From assembly GCA_029449245.1 (NCBI GenBank), contig JANATF010000016.1, forward strand, positions 496,001 to 560,000: a stretch of DNA of 64,000 nt. Direction: 5' to 3'. The notes beneath the pieces were generated by a model, which did not search any database, was not told the DNA's origin, and was given only the letters and a program-made list of their open reading frames with translations. Of this stretch, positions 22,322 through 34,191 are shown piece by piece. Origin of the DNA: Mortierella alpina (lineage: Eukaryota > Mortierellomycota > Mortierellomycetes > Mortierellales > Mortierellaceae). Position numbers and translations under genes: made by a program. Within the stretch, counting starts at the first letter, position 1. Each line of letters opens with the position of its first letter.

Positions 22322-22849
22322 CTACGGAAACTGTATGGCGAACTGGGGTCCGTTTCCGCCAAAGAAAACCTTTGCGCGGGTGGCTGCGATGAAATCCTCG
22401 CCCAGAATGTTGAGATGTGCAAAGTGCGAGCCATTGGGTGACCGAATGACTTTGCTCCTGTATCCGTTGATGTACAGCGGTATCTGCATGGCCCTGTCCG
22501 AGTTGGCTAGAGACTCTCCTGCGACCACCACGTCCTCGATCCCAATGGCTCGCAAGGCTTCGTCGGACAGATAGGTTTGCGGCGATGCCTGCAGATACAG
22601 AAAGTGCACATGGACTGGCTTCCTAGTTCCCGACAGGGTTGTGATGGACTCTGTGATCTGGACATCCAACGAGATGATAGGGCGGAAGTTTGCGCCCCAG
22701 ACTGCGCCTTGTACAAGCTTCCTAGACCCGACGACGGACGCCTCCTGCAGGTACGGAGCATGGAGAAGACTGGACACCTTTTCGCCAAGGTCGGATGGCG
22801 AGATGTCCTCAAAGTCGGCACACAGCTCGTCGAAATGGACACCTGGCAT
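22322..22849 (-). CDS. small orphan protein, possible inactive retropepsin relative
   Basis: Single exon, 175 residues, starting MPGVHFDELCADFEDISPSD. No signal peptide or membrane helix. The middle and C-terminal parts read as beta-rich: RPIISLDVQITESITT, then HVHFLYLQASPQTYLSDEAL, then IPLYINGYRSKVIRSPNGSH and LNILGEDFI. This order recalls retropepsin-like domains, in which a hydrophobic strand leads into DTGxxxTYLS and a late ILGxDFL strand closes the fold. Here the position of the catalytic DTG is occupied by LQAS, so the protein could not act as an aspartic protease. The resemblance is by eye only. Codon use and an uninterrupted frame support a real gene. It is divergent to NBS1, with starts 312 nt apart. 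Confidence 0.6.
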   Translation of the reverse strand: MPGVHFDELCADFEDISPSDLGEKVSSLLHAPYLQEASVVGSRKLVQGAVWGANFRPIISLDVQITESITTLSGTRKPVHVHFLYLQASPQTYLSDEALRAIGIEDVVVAGESLANSDRAMQIPLYINGYRSKVIRSPNGSHFAHLNILGEDFIAATRAKVFFGGNGPQFAIQFP

Positions 22850-23160
22850 GGGGGGAAGGGCGATGTGCGATGTGCGATGAGCGATGCTGTGGTTTGAGTG
22901 ATGAGGAAAGAGGAGGATGCAGGAGAAGGAATGCCGCGGTGTAGAGAGAACAATCTCATTTTATAGCCAGCCAGGCCACAGTATGTTCTTGTGCGCCACC
23001 ATTTTTTTTTGCTTCTTTTCTATCAACCTTCCATTGCTCCATCCTTGCCCATCCATCTTCTCCTTTTCTCTTTTCCACTCGTCCTTACCTGCTTATCGCC
23101 TCGAATCCCCTTGTCTCCTCACCCACCTGCACCGGGATCCAGACTCATCTGCAGCGCCTC
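22850..23160. promoter_or_regulatory. shared divergent promoter, orphan gene / NBS1
   Basis: 311 nt separate the two start codons. The NBS1 side is a pyrimidine-rich leader (about 23000-23110). No specific factor site is claimed. Confidence 0.45.
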
Positions 23161-26100
23161 ATGTGGTTCCTGGTCGGGCAAGGCCGCCATGCAGGTACTG
23201 CCTGCGGTTGGCTCAACAGTGGAAAACACCATCCCCAGTGAATGAGAACCGCAGCTGACCCTAGCTTCGGCTTCGCTTGCCTCTAGACATCCGACTCTGG
23301 ATCAAGCCAGAGACCACGTTAACGGTCGGTCGACAAATAGCCGGTATGCATTTCCGTCAGGACCAGTCAAACTCTTTCATGGAACAAAACGCCATCCTTG
23401 ACAGACATTCTAATGCGCGTGTTACGTGCTATTCTTCCTTGTTCAAGACGATATTCTTGCTCTCGGAAAGTTTGACACATCCGTCGGTCGCCGACATGCA
23501 GCCATCACAGTGTCTAAACCAACTATGAAGAGCGTGGTAAGCCGTCTAGCATGATCGTGTCCTCGGCTTTAAAGTCTTGGCCTACGTGTTTTAACGCAAA
23601 TTTCTCTCCTCAACTGACCCACAGCGTGTTCGCGGAGAGTGTACCGAGCTGACCATACGCGACCTTTCGTCTGTGAATGGAGTCAAGGTGAACGGGGAGA
23701 GGATAGCATCTGACACCGATGTTAAGATCACGATCGACTCCGAGCATACATGGACAGCTCAAGATCCCAGGCATGTTGCGGGACGGGGCTATGGTGGATT
23801 CGTGGAGGTAAAGCTCGGAGATAACACTTCGTTCCGATTGGAACGAGTTGACTGGAGCATTTGCTCTCTGGGGTTGTCAGCCCAGCAGAAGGTCGCCATC
23901 ATCGAGGCTGCGGCCGAAATAGGTACGAGAACCCAGGACCACCGGCGTCCCTGTAAGGACGTGATGAATGCTGATCGCTCACCCATTCTAATGAGCGCGC
24001 AAACCTCTGGATCGCCTTTTATATTCCTGCTCTCTTTCCAGATGCCAAGGTAGAAGATGCATGGCTTCCGGGAATCTCGACTCACTTGATCATTGGAAAC
24101 AACAAGCGGGCCGAAAAGAAGCTATTTCTCGCGCTTGCTGAGGGTGGACACTTGGTAGATCTAGCATGGCTGGCCGCACAAGAGCAATCTTTCAAAGCGT
24201 CATGGGTCTCAAAGGGCGCGACAAGCGCTAAGACGCTGGAGCTAGATTACCCTGGATCCATTCCTACCATGTTTGAGAACGGCAACATCCAGTGGACCCC
24301 TAACCATGCTCGGAGGAACCTCTTTCAGAACTATCGGTTTTTTTCGGTTACACAGACAAAAGTAAGGAATTGTGCACAGAAGGCAGTTGATCTGTTGTCG
24401 ACTCTTTTTTTACCCATTTTGATGATATTATTTTAACAGAGATTGTGCCTTCATAATAGTACAATAACTTGGACCAAGTTATCGGATGCGCTGGTGGTAT
24501 CTGGTCAGCAGAGGATTCAAAGACGGCACCCCGACTCATAAGCGAATGTATGCAAGCGACTCGGATACCTGTGTTTCTTTGCCCCTCCGGAGAGACAAAC
24601 ATGGCTCAGTCATACCCCGCATTGGACACAATTATGAAAAGGTAGGGTAGATATACTGCCTACAAGATAACACAACTCGTGGCGCGCGCAGTTTTTGCGG
24701 CAACTGATCCCATGCGGAACCTTTTTATGATTGGTATGCTAGGATGGGATATCGGTGGGTGTACGAAGACGAGATAGGAATGGCCATTGTCTACGCGTCC
24801 ACGGAAATGTTTTGCAATCCAAAGTACCAGGAAAGGCTGCCGACAGTGGAGATGATGGCGTCGATGCAAACTAGCCAGCTCTCGAATCCGTTTGGTACGA
24901 TGCCAACATTTGTGGTGCCTGAAGTCGGTAGCTTCGATAGGCTGGCGACTAAGGATACCACGACATCGCTTCACATCATCCAGGACAGCAGTGAGCCTTC
25001 ATCCTCGCTGAGTTTTTCACAATTATTAGCCCCCACCAAGAACAGAATCCGCGCTGCCCCTCAAGAAGCCTCCCGGGATGTCCCTCAGCCTCCGAAGCCT
25101 GATGTAGTGGGGAAGCCCGGGAAAAAGAAGGTGCGCTATGAAGCACAATATGTTTTGATTCAGATCATGCAGCACATAATGTTGTCGCGGCCTTTTGACC
25201 AATATCATGTACCTTTCCAGGCCAAAACGGATCGCATGGCAATGTTTTTTGACGGGTTGGATGACGATGAGGACGTCATAGTCTTGGACGAGCCAAAGCC
25301 AAAGCCCCAGGACACATCTGTTGTAGCGACCACAGGGATACCCAGTCAACTGCAGTTGCCGACAGCGGTATCAACTTCGAGGCATTCATCCAGCCTCCAA
25401 ACTCCAGTGCCGGTAGCCTGGCCTGAACCGATCGATTTGGTTTCAGAACAGGAAACAGTTCCAGATGCAATTACCACGACACCTGCAACACCCGAGGATA
25501 AAGAGCTACGGGAGGCGGTCCAGTCTCCAGCTCGGGAGGACGACAGTGTTGTCGAGAAAACTGATAAAAAGGAAGGGGCCAAAGCTATTCCAGCAGACAA
25601 TTTAAAGCCCATAAAACAGGAAGCGCTCTCGCACGCAATAGGAGCGGGAAAGCCCCCCAACAGCAGGAGAAAGCCTAGCAACTTCGATGCTATTCGAGAC
25701 GATATGGTTGCTTTGAAACTGGACGTGAAGGTTGGTCGACAAAAGGATCAGCTGGAAGAGCGGGAAAAATGGGCCCAGCGACAGGCTGATAAACCAAAGG
25801 AAGCGTCGACCAAGATCATGCAATCGCAAAGGAGCGAACTAGTGTTGGCCAAGAACAAGCGGCGGAAAATGGGCGAGGATGTGTCTCAGGGCGGCGCGTT
25901 GAGCGAACTGTCGCTAGCAGAGAATAGGACAGTGAGCGAAGTGGACCAAAAGGACTGGCCCGAACACTGGAAGCGACTGCCCAATTTTAAACACAGCGCC
26001 AAGGTGAACCTCATTTCTCAAGCAAAATGGCAGAACGTGCCCAACTTCAAGACGTTTCGAAAGGTGAGTGTTCATGCTGACACAATTGTTGAGGGGAAGT

Positions 26101-26482
26101 CGACAACGACCAAGTGATCTGCGTGCTGAAGAGCTGACTTGTTCTCTCAAACTATGACTTCTCGGTTGGCTGTTCTGTTTAGTCGCTCATGCCAGGAGTA
26201 CCGGTCGATCCTACTCCGCCTAGGTCTCTCGCGATCGATGGAGTGCTTGTTACAAAGCAGGAGGAAATGATCCACAAAAGTATGTCGTTTAACGCTCAGC
26301 AATATCATCAAGCCGGATGCTGTTGGATTCTAACTGCCCTCTGCTACTCCCTCTCCATAGTTGGCCGATATCTGAAACGGGAGACTCAGGAACCTCCCAT
26401 AGCATCGCCTGCACCCAGGCGGAAAGTGAGTGAGAAGCAGATGGCGCGTGATGACCTCAAGGCGTTGCTGGCTGACGATTAG
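23161..26482 (+). CDS. NBS1: nibrin/NBS1, MRN complex scaffold
   Basis: CDS join (23161..23194, 23287..23343, 23448..23536, 23625..23922, 24042..24361, 24460..24641, 24743..25130, 25221..26063, 26183..26279, 26361..26482), about 809 residues. Phases agree throughout. The 90-nt intron at 25131-25220 also reads open and is less certain. The FHA domain is at the N-terminus (LTVGRQIADDILALGKF, SVGRRHAAITV, DLSSVNGVKVNGE). A first BRCT (THLIIGNNKRAEKKLFLALA) and a second BRCT (MGYRWVYEDEIGMAIVYAST) follow. After a disordered Ser/Pro/Lys linker comes the Mre11-binding motif NVPNFKTFRK. The C-terminus has acidic EE followed by DDLKALLADD, as in the ATM/Tel1-binding tail. NBS1 brings MRE11-RAD50 to breaks and activates ATM/Tel1. 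The layout is closer to human nibrin than to budding yeast Xrs2. Pairs thematically with the RAD5-like gene, but is 20 kb away. Confidence 0.92.
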
Positions 26483-26677
26483 GGAGTTTGAACGATCAAA
26501 CACGATGTGCAAGGACTAAGGAGTGCCTTTCACCTTGACGGAGGCTGCTCAATGACTCGTTGTGCTCGTTGTGCTATATTTTTCATCTTTTTTTTTTATT
26601 TTCATGCAAAAAGATCATCGTGCTCTGTTGAGAGGAGTGAGCTGTTGTTGTTGTTATTGTTGTTGTTAAGCAGTGGA

Positions 26678-27895
26678 TCAGAACCGGCTAGTAACCGTTG
26701 ATTGAGAATGGCTGTAGATGGTGCTGCTGCTTCCATACGGCTGAGACACTCCGTAGCTGTTGCTTGGGCTGTTCTGGTACGCATGTCCTTGGCCATAATG
26801 GCTGTTGCTATTGCTATTGCTACTGCTCGGTCTTGAGATAGGGTAATCTGGCCGCATATGGGACTTTTCTGGGTTGAATGAGGATGGTCCTGTCCCTGAT
26901 GGTGCTACTGCCCCTGACGAGTGGGTGGATCCCAAGGAGTTTTCAAATCCCGAGTACTTGGGTGTCTCGACCAAAGGTGGGGTGGTCTCTTTCCTGTTCA
27001 AGAGAACGCCAAAGACGCTCTTCAGGATGCCATTCTTCTTTTGCCTGTTATCCTGCGACTTGTCGAAGCTGGGCAAGGCGTTGTCGTTTGCACTGAGAGA
27101 GATAAAGTAGGCGAATGGGATCATCCAGACACAGATCCCAAAGAAGCTGGCGATGCTCATAAAGTTGTAGTAGTGACGAGAAAAGTACTGGAACCACATG
27201 AAATGGTCAATCAGGACCAGTGCTATTTGTTGTCCACGACGAAAAAAAAAGAAGAGAGATAGGCAAGTTAATGCGATGCGGTTCACTGCGTGCGTGCTTA
27301 AGTATGAGCAAGTGAGGTTGTGTTGAGTGATCCTTACCGCAGCTAGCGATGAAGGGGAAGCTGAGCAGGTTGATGTAAGGAAAGTTAGCGAGGTTCATGC
27401 TGTAGATGCCGTGGCACGCCAGAGAGAACATGATCTTTGTGAAGGGCAGGCCGTCCAGGAGCCATAGAGATAGATGCAGAACCACTACAGCCTAAAGCAC
27501 AGGAGGAGAGAGAGAGAGAAAGAGGGAGAGATAGAGGGAGAGGAGAGAACAGGTTAGGTTCTGGTTCTGGTGATGAAGAACACGAGCGCGACGACAACAA
27601 CAACAAAAAAGCACACCCATTACCAGTGTGAGGCCCTTGATGATCTTTTTCGTCAGGACAGTGTACTCTTCCACGAGCTCAGCCAGGTAGTAGAGGCCAC
27701 ATGCTGGTGAAGCAATAGAGGAAATCGAGATCTGATCAGTTCTCTCGCGTTTGCTGTCAGGGTCAAAGTCCATAGTGGAGAGTAATCCAGCATTGCTGTC
27801 CTCCAGCTGTAATTACCAAGCGACAATGTTGAGAAGAGAAAGGCGATGGCCGAGCCAGCGTAGGAGATGAGTGTGAGTGTCAAAGTGCTCGGCAT
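26678..27895 (-). CDS. SVP26/TEX261 family ER-Golgi cargo receptor
   Basis: Complement join (26678..27222, 27338..27491, 27624..27703, 27817..27895), 285 residues, all phases consistent. The joined core is typical of the family: FLFSTLSLACGLYYLAELVE, EYTVLTKKIIKGL, LLDGLPFTKIMFSLACHGIY, LVLIDHFMWFQYF and SIASFFGICVWMIPFAYFIS. Four hydrophobic segments are visible. Yeast Svp26 is a COPII-associated receptor that exports mannosyltransferases and other type II proteins from the ER; human TEX261 is its orthologue. Yeast Svp26 has 228 residues and TEX261 196, so the Ser/Asn/Gly/Tyr-rich cytosolic tail of about 100 residues here (HYGQGHAYQNSPSNSYGVSQ and flanks) is an addition. Convergent with NBS1, with stop codons under 200 nt apart. 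Confidence 0.92.
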
Positions 27896-28473
27896 GCTGG
27901 TTTTCGGATGAGGAGTTGAAGAATGGTGTCCAGTAATGTGCTTTAGTGGTCCCGAGTGAATGTCGATGAGCCTGCGTCGGACGTGCGCGCCTTGAAGTGT
28001 TGATGGATGATGTTTTGTCCGCGCTGTGCTTGCCAGCAATCCAGTTTGCCAATGTTCAGAAATGCACTGTCGGGACAAGGTGATCCTGCGGGTGAGTGCT
28101 TGCCTTGTATCGAGTGGTGAGGGATGAAGAAGAGAAGGGATGGGATGGGATGGAATGCAATCCCAAAAACAAAAAATAGAAAAAACAGAGGCCAACGTGG
28201 CTGTCTCGCATGGGGGGACGCGCTCGGGGTGGCGCGTGCCTGCCCTGTGCTTGTCGCTGTTCGTCCCAGCATTCCGTCCACGCCCCTCGTTTGCTTTTGC
28301 TTTTCGCAGACCACGGTGAAAGCCCCCTTCCCGCTCTCTTGCCACTAGCAATCCACATCGCGCACGTCAATACGTAGGATCATCAGGGTGGATAGCAGCA
28401 GTTCCTTTTGTTGCATGATGCCCAAGGAGTGATCCAACAAGACGCGTTCTCTCAACATGGCTTATTCTTTTTA
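27896..28473. other. SVP26 promoter and F-box gene 3' flank
   Basis: No convincing gene. A minus-strand frame continues upstream of the SVP26 ATG but has no recognisable features and is probably 5' leader. Confidence 0.45.
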
Positions 28474-30907
28474 TTAATGCCTGCTGCTGTTGGTCAATGC
28501 GCTGTCGTGTAGAAAAAAGTCGAGCGAGCATGTAAACCGAATCGGGCGTATCACTCTCTCGCCCTCCAGGCGGCTCGTGTGAAGGTAGTTATGGCGAATG
28601 TCGTAGGTGAGCTCAAACAACTGTCGCTCCTTGACCTCCACCCCTCGGCTCAGCGTCGCGTCCTCGTCATAGTCCCTCTTTCCTTTGCCATGGCCTTCGT
28701 GCTCAAAGGGGCCGCAGTGCATCGAGAACTCGGTCTCTGGTGCGGAAAGTGTCCTAACGATCACACAAGATTTTCTAGGACGGGACCCTTTTCGCCCAGT
28801 TGGCACGGAGGACTTGTACATGGACAGCGCCATGTCCGAGAGCATCGTCGACCAATCCGCTGTCCCCGACCCCTCCATGGACCACCGTGTCTGTGGCTGC
28901 TGCTCTGGTGGCGAGAGAACTGAGAGCGAGTCCGACCATGAGGGAGCCTTGAGGATCCGCTTGAGCACAGTCGAGAACCCTTTCTTGTTCTGCTCATCCT
29001 CCTCCGCGGCTGACGTGACAACAGTCGTGTCCTCTGTCAATGCCAGCTGATGCCAGGAGTGGCGTCGAAACTTTCTTGATGCCGCATGTACTTGGCTGCT
29101 GGACGCAGAATGGGGTTGCCTTCGGCAATGGGCCGGATCTGCAGTCAGGTTTTGGTCGAGGACTATCGCTTCTACCCTCTTGAGACCCAATTCTCGCGTA
29201 TCGAGCTCAACTGCTGTTGGCAGGAACTGAGCCCTTTGTGAATCCTCAAGAGCCTTCATTTTGGCAAGCGATCTCAACAGGACTCGATTCTGTTCATACC
29301 CAGCGATCCGCTCGCGTGCGCGAGTCGCCCATGCTGACTCTTGAGGCACGAGCGACGGTTCAAGTCGTTCTTCTTCTTCTTGGGCGGAAAAGGACGAGCT
29401 GCACTTTGATAGCCATCGCGCTGGCACGTTTCGGTGAGCCTTGAAGGAAACAGTTGCAGATCGCAGCTCAGGTGAGGCTGGGGACCCATTGCAGTGGAAA
29501 AAGTTGCTGTCCGATAGATCTTCTACCTCTAGCCCAGTACCATCGGTCCCTTGAAAGGGTTCAGGAGATGTCCGTCCACTCGCAGTCGCATTGCGACGCG
29601 CTCGCCAGATGCGTGTCTCGAGATCCTCTTCAGGCTCTCGAGGTCTTTTGAAACGAAGAGATTCGGCTCGGCAAGAAGGGGAGGCCTCCAGCGTTGGATC
29701 AGACATTGGATCATGAAAGTCTTGTGCAGCTTGCTCCCAGATGCATTGGGATTCCAGCAATGCATGGATGGACGATGAGGACTCTCTCAGCGCCATCTGC
29801 TGGCGGAGGATCTCACAGCGGCGCCTCTCTGCGGCCTCCAGTCCTAGCTTCTCTTCGAGTTCAAAGACCACCCACATTCGCTCCAAGTCAAACTCCGTCA
29901 CCCTCCATTGCGTTTGGAGAAGTGTACTCTCAGAAGGAAGCGCATTCTCCCAGGGATTGATCGAGGCCGGTCTGAACGTGAAGACATCTGTGGGGCTTTG
30001 GTGAAACTCTAGAGTAAGCATCAAAAGAGCCAGAGAGTGGTCGACTTGTTGCTGGAAGATGGGTCTGTGGATCGCTGGTAGACTCTTGAACACCTTGATA
30101 AGATCATGGAAGGGCATGAAGAGCGCGATATGTTGGATGATCTCGAGTGGCAGGCCATAGAATGCCGCATGCCTGATTGGAGTCGACTGCCGGGGATGCT
30201 TTGGCTGCTGCCCGTTGTTGAATGAGGTTGTGCAATCTGTCGCTCTGTTTTTGCCGCGGGACGATGGTATCAAGGACCTGGATGGGTGCGCATACAAGGA
30301 GATATTGTCTGAAGGCGATGAGAATGTGCTGTATGGTGTTCTAGCCACGATACACGAACGCGCTGATGTGCTCAATTGCGGCGCTTGTTCAGGGGTGACA
30401 AGCGAGCAAGGGGCGGAGCGTTGCATCGAGCCCATGGCACACGATTGTAAAAGTGCCCTTGATCGTGCATAGCGTGCGCGGGCGAAGGTAGGTAGAGCCC
30501 TGATGGCGAGAAGGCTCTTGCCAGATGAGTCTCCGTCCTGCATATTCAGTGGATCTGTTGAACGTTTGAACAATGTATCGTAAGTCTCCTACTTAACATC
30601 GGCTGGATCATGTCTATGTTTTGACTTGTTGCTTACAATTCAAGGGCAACAGGGCCTCTAGTGGCTCCAGGGCAGGGGTGAGACTTGTGAATGCAGCGAT
30701 TGTAGTTAGCCAAAACTCGCAGCAGCAGGACAGCAGCAGACTAATCCAAGAGAGGATGGGGTCCAGATCACTGAGCACGAAGAGTCTTTGAAGTCGGGAG
30801 CAGTGTTGGGAGGTCATGAAGAAAGGAAATAATAGGAAAAAAGGAACGGAGGAGGAGGTGGAGGGAACGACAAAGGGTAGGTTGTCGAATAACGTGTATA
30901 GGCCCAA
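28474..30907 (-). CDS. large F-box-like protein
   Basis: Main exon complement(28474..30554), 693 codons with stop. The F-box-like motif is GLPLEIIQHIALFMPFHDLI near the first quarter. A second exon, complement(30637..30817 or 30907), ends in LEPLEALLPLN and joins in phase through an 82-nt intron (gtaagc...caacag) to YPLNMQDGDSSGKS. The resulting protein is 753 residues (ATG at 30817) or 783 (ATG at 30907). Without that exon the first ATG is at 30541-30543. The upstream exon codes for a strongly hydrophobic stretch (WISLLLSCCCEFWLTTIAAF), odd for an F-box protein, so the true start is open. The rest is Ser/Arg-rich with Glu-rich helices (FDLERMWVVFELEEKLGLEA) and no LRR or kelch repeats. It is probably an SCF substrate adaptor; the substrate is unknown. 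Confidence 0.7.
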
Positions 30908-32472
30908 AAAGCTGACGGGAAAGGGGCAGTGCGTGATCAGATGCCAGAGTTCACAGTGGAAAAGTGTGTGTAGGGTTACAACAACGGAAGAGCTACGGAT
31001 GCTGCAAGGCGAGATTTGGTCAGGAAGGAGTAGGGGATGTTGAGGAAAAGCTCTGGGTGTTGATATAGCGGATGCGATGGTCTTGTTAGAGGACGAAAAA
31101 TAGAGAAGAGTGACAGGGTGTATGCGAGCGAGCTCGAGACGAAAGGAAGAAGGCGAGCAGGAATGAGATGATTAGAGTATTAGCGTGCTAGTGTGCAAGC
31201 GGTGATGAGAAGTGAAGCGGCAAAGGCGGATGCCTCGACGCTTTATATACACAATACGACGCAAGAGTGCCGGTGCTTGGCTCTGTCGCCCTTCTGCTCC
31301 TGCTGTTTGGGCGTCTCTCATTCTCCGATGTCTTTGCGCATCAAAAGGTGCCGCTGTCTTGACTGTCTCAGCTGCAGCATCGGCCAGCCTCCGCCAAGTG
31401 ATCGAGAAGTGGCCACGAACCCGGGAAGGCGAAAGAAGCAACGATCACTTCGACGAAGACCCTTCTTTTGCAAAGGCCATTGCCTCTGTTGCACTTCCAT
31501 CGCTGCCTTCTGGAAGAAGGCCCAACGCACTGATCGCTGCATCTGAATAAAAAGACCTGCAACACACAATAGACTGTCATTCACCCCAGCAGGAGTACCT
31601 CTTCATATCGGGCTGACAAAGGGTAAATTCCTCGCCGAAGCAGCTCGCTGCTTTGTCAACTGAGCGACTCGTTCATATATGGAAATTCAAGAAAAGGGGT
31701 CTCATACTCCTGCATCCGCATTACCATTTCACCATGGGAGAGGAATGCCAAGTATGCTGACTGGGTGCAATGGAGCTCAGTTTCTTGGCTATGCTATTGC
31801 CCTTTGTCATCGACGCTAGGTTCTTGTTGCACATGCTTCTTGTGAAATAAGAATGTTAATCTGGTGTGATATTTATTCCCCCTGAAGTCACTGCTCAGTG
31901 GGGAGCATATGGGTGACCAGACTGTGCCCCGTGCCAATCCGGACATCCGATAGCAAGAGACAGCAAGGTGGTGCCAAAAACATGCAGCATGACGATCCAG
32001 CTCAGTGCTAGGCACAGGTCTATTATTGTGCGTTGGCGTGTGCGTCGCTCGAAAAAAAAACAGTTCACACCGAGCATGATGGGAAGCAGGGGCCCCACGT
32101 GGCGCCCTTTAAAGTGGTGCGTCATTATCATTGTCATGGCGCGGTGCCATGCCCTACCAAACTCCTTTTAAAAACTGGATAGCTTTCACATGCCAGCAAG
32201 ACAAGAAGGCTTGCTAGACACATTGTTGACCATATCAGGCCACTCTTTGTTATCATACATGTGCGCTCTTTCAAGTTCAGATGCAAGCGATGGTGATAAT
32301 GACGAAAGGAAATGGCGGCAAGAGCCGTTGTGTTCATGGCCGTCATGGAGTCAGGGTCCTGAGCCAGAAGAACACGACTGTGGGTTGGTGCATTATCAGG
32401 CTGGAAAAAATAGGGTGTTTATATGCATATACGCACAACCATGCGCAAAAAACACAACTATACTCCTTGTTC
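30908..32472. other. intergenic, no gene recognised
   Basis: 1.5 kb between the F-box gene start and the 3' end of the GST gene. Open frames on both strands (for example 31193-31550 plus, 31318-31584 minus, 32281-32574 plus) overlap one another and carry no motif. Confidence 0.45.
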
Positions 32473-33382
32473 TTAGTTCTTGAGGTAGTCCTGCACTCTC
32501 TTCCAGTAGTTGGGAAAGATCTCATCCTCAAAAGCTTCGAGTACGCCTTCCTTGAAGTCATTGGGAGAGCATGAGCTGAACCACATGAAGCTGGATGCTA
32601 AGAAAAAGTCGGCCCAACCAGCTGATTGAGAAAATAAAAAAAAAGCAACAATCAGGCGCTGTCATATACAAGAGCAAATGAAAATAGCGGCGCTATCCTA
32701 CTTACGATTGTCGCCCTGGATCCATCCTCCAGAAAGCAGGGCCGTGTGGATCAGTCCCAAATTTTCTTTGATCTCCTTCAGGTTGGCGATCCTGTCTCCA
32801 GCAATCTCGTGGTATGGCCGTCCAGCGGTCTTTTCACGCGAGGTCCTGAAGTAATGAGCGTTCTCGGTATCTTGCATCTCGTACATGTCGGTGAAGACCA
32901 AACGCTGGATTGCCGGGTGGATCTTTGCCTGCACATAGGACGTGAAGAATAGCTGAAGGTTCTTCTCAGCCTGACTGGAGCCAAACAACGAGGGCCGATC
33001 TGGGTATTTTTCCTCGAGATACTCGGCAATGGCAAGGCTGTCTGACAAACCATCACCGTTCTCCAGCTGCAACGTGGGAACAGTTGGCACAATGATATTG
33101 GGGCTTGATGTGGAGGGTATCACAAAACGAGGAGACTGGGTGAGCAAAGAGCATCGAACGACCCAAGAAGACGCTGGGCCTGCAGGTGAATCTGGCTCAA
33201 TAGCTGGTCGCTTACCATGCTTTGGGGATTGTCAAAGGGAGCTCGAGAAACGTCAAAGGCACTGATTCGTAGTCGACTCTCTTGTGCTTGAGCACGAACT
33301 TTGCACGCCACACTGCGGGCGAGAAAGAGGTGCCGCGGGTCTTGCCGTCAACGAGCTCAAACAGCTTTACAGTAACAGCCAT
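32473..33382 (-). CDS. glutathione S-transferase
   Basis: Complement join (32473..32621, 32706..33103, 33216..33382), 237 residues. Exon 1 codes for MAVTVKLFELVDGKTRGTSF and the thioredoxin-fold start SPAVWRAKFVLKHKRVDY. Exon 2 carries the conserved VPTVPTLQLENGDGLSDSLA segment, where VPTVP holds the cis-Pro and the Asp-Ser pair binds glutathione, followed by IAEYLEEKYPDRPSLFG and the all-helical C-terminal domain. Exon 3 ends NYWKRVQDYLKN. The exon 1/2 join used here (acceptor atcaag at 33104-33105) keeps frame, but the acceptor is weak. The enzyme conjugates glutathione to electrophiles or acts as a peroxidase or isomerase. The best match by eye is the fungal Ure2p/GTT-like group. Cytosolic; no targeting signal. 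Confidence 0.85.
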
Positions 33383-34191
33383 GTCTGCGAGAATGTGGGG
33401 GGAGTGCGAGGTGCGAAGAAAGGGTGGAGCAGAACAGAAAATTCAGCTTGCGTCAATCGCTTTTAAACACCAACCGCAAGGTTCGCCTTTTTTTTTTAAA
33501 AAAAAAGATTGGGAAACAGGGGAAAGCTGGTAGAGGCAAACGAGGGCTGGGAAGAACGCGGGAGCAATATTTGTTTGATCGCATTCACGCCTACTACGTT
33601 TAAGCATAGGGCGCTGCTGATGTACCACTAGGACGGCAAAGTAGAAGTGCATGAGCGAGGGATGAGGGTTGCTTGATCTCGCATGAGGCGCGTTCAAGAG
33701 ACAATGAGCTCTTTGTGAATAGATCATGGCACCACATGCTCATTCATATTGCCCCACCGGTCCTGTTGGACCTTTCCAGCGGTCTAAGTTGTGTGGGCAC
33801 TCGCCAGCACACCAAGGGACCTTGCCTCGGTCGGACCTCTTCCTCACTAACCCCTTTGATCTCGATCTCGGATTCATGCACCTGTCCATCGTCCATCGTC
33901 CACGTATGCGACCTGCTGAGCAAAAATCACGTATGGCTGTACAAGTGCCGCCCTACGCACTCAACGTGGCTCCTTCTCGTCTTCAACGTGTCAAAATACA
34001 AGGCGCGTTCACTCAACACCACACTGCGCCTCTACGGCTCTCTTCCGATCGCGTATAAAATGGACATGGGTCGTGTAGCCCTTGATCCTTCAGCGTTTTT
34101 ATTCTCTTGTCCCTCTCGCCGCTCGCAATTATTTTCAAGCACACCTTTCTAATCCTTCAAGGTCTAGGACTTGTATACCCCAGCAAAGGCA
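33383..34191. promoter_or_regulatory. divergent promoter, GST / membrane protein
   Basis: About 0.8 kb between divergent starts. A TATA-like TATAAAA at about 34054-34060 lies roughly 135 nt before the ATG at 34192. No coding sequence recognised. Confidence 0.5.
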
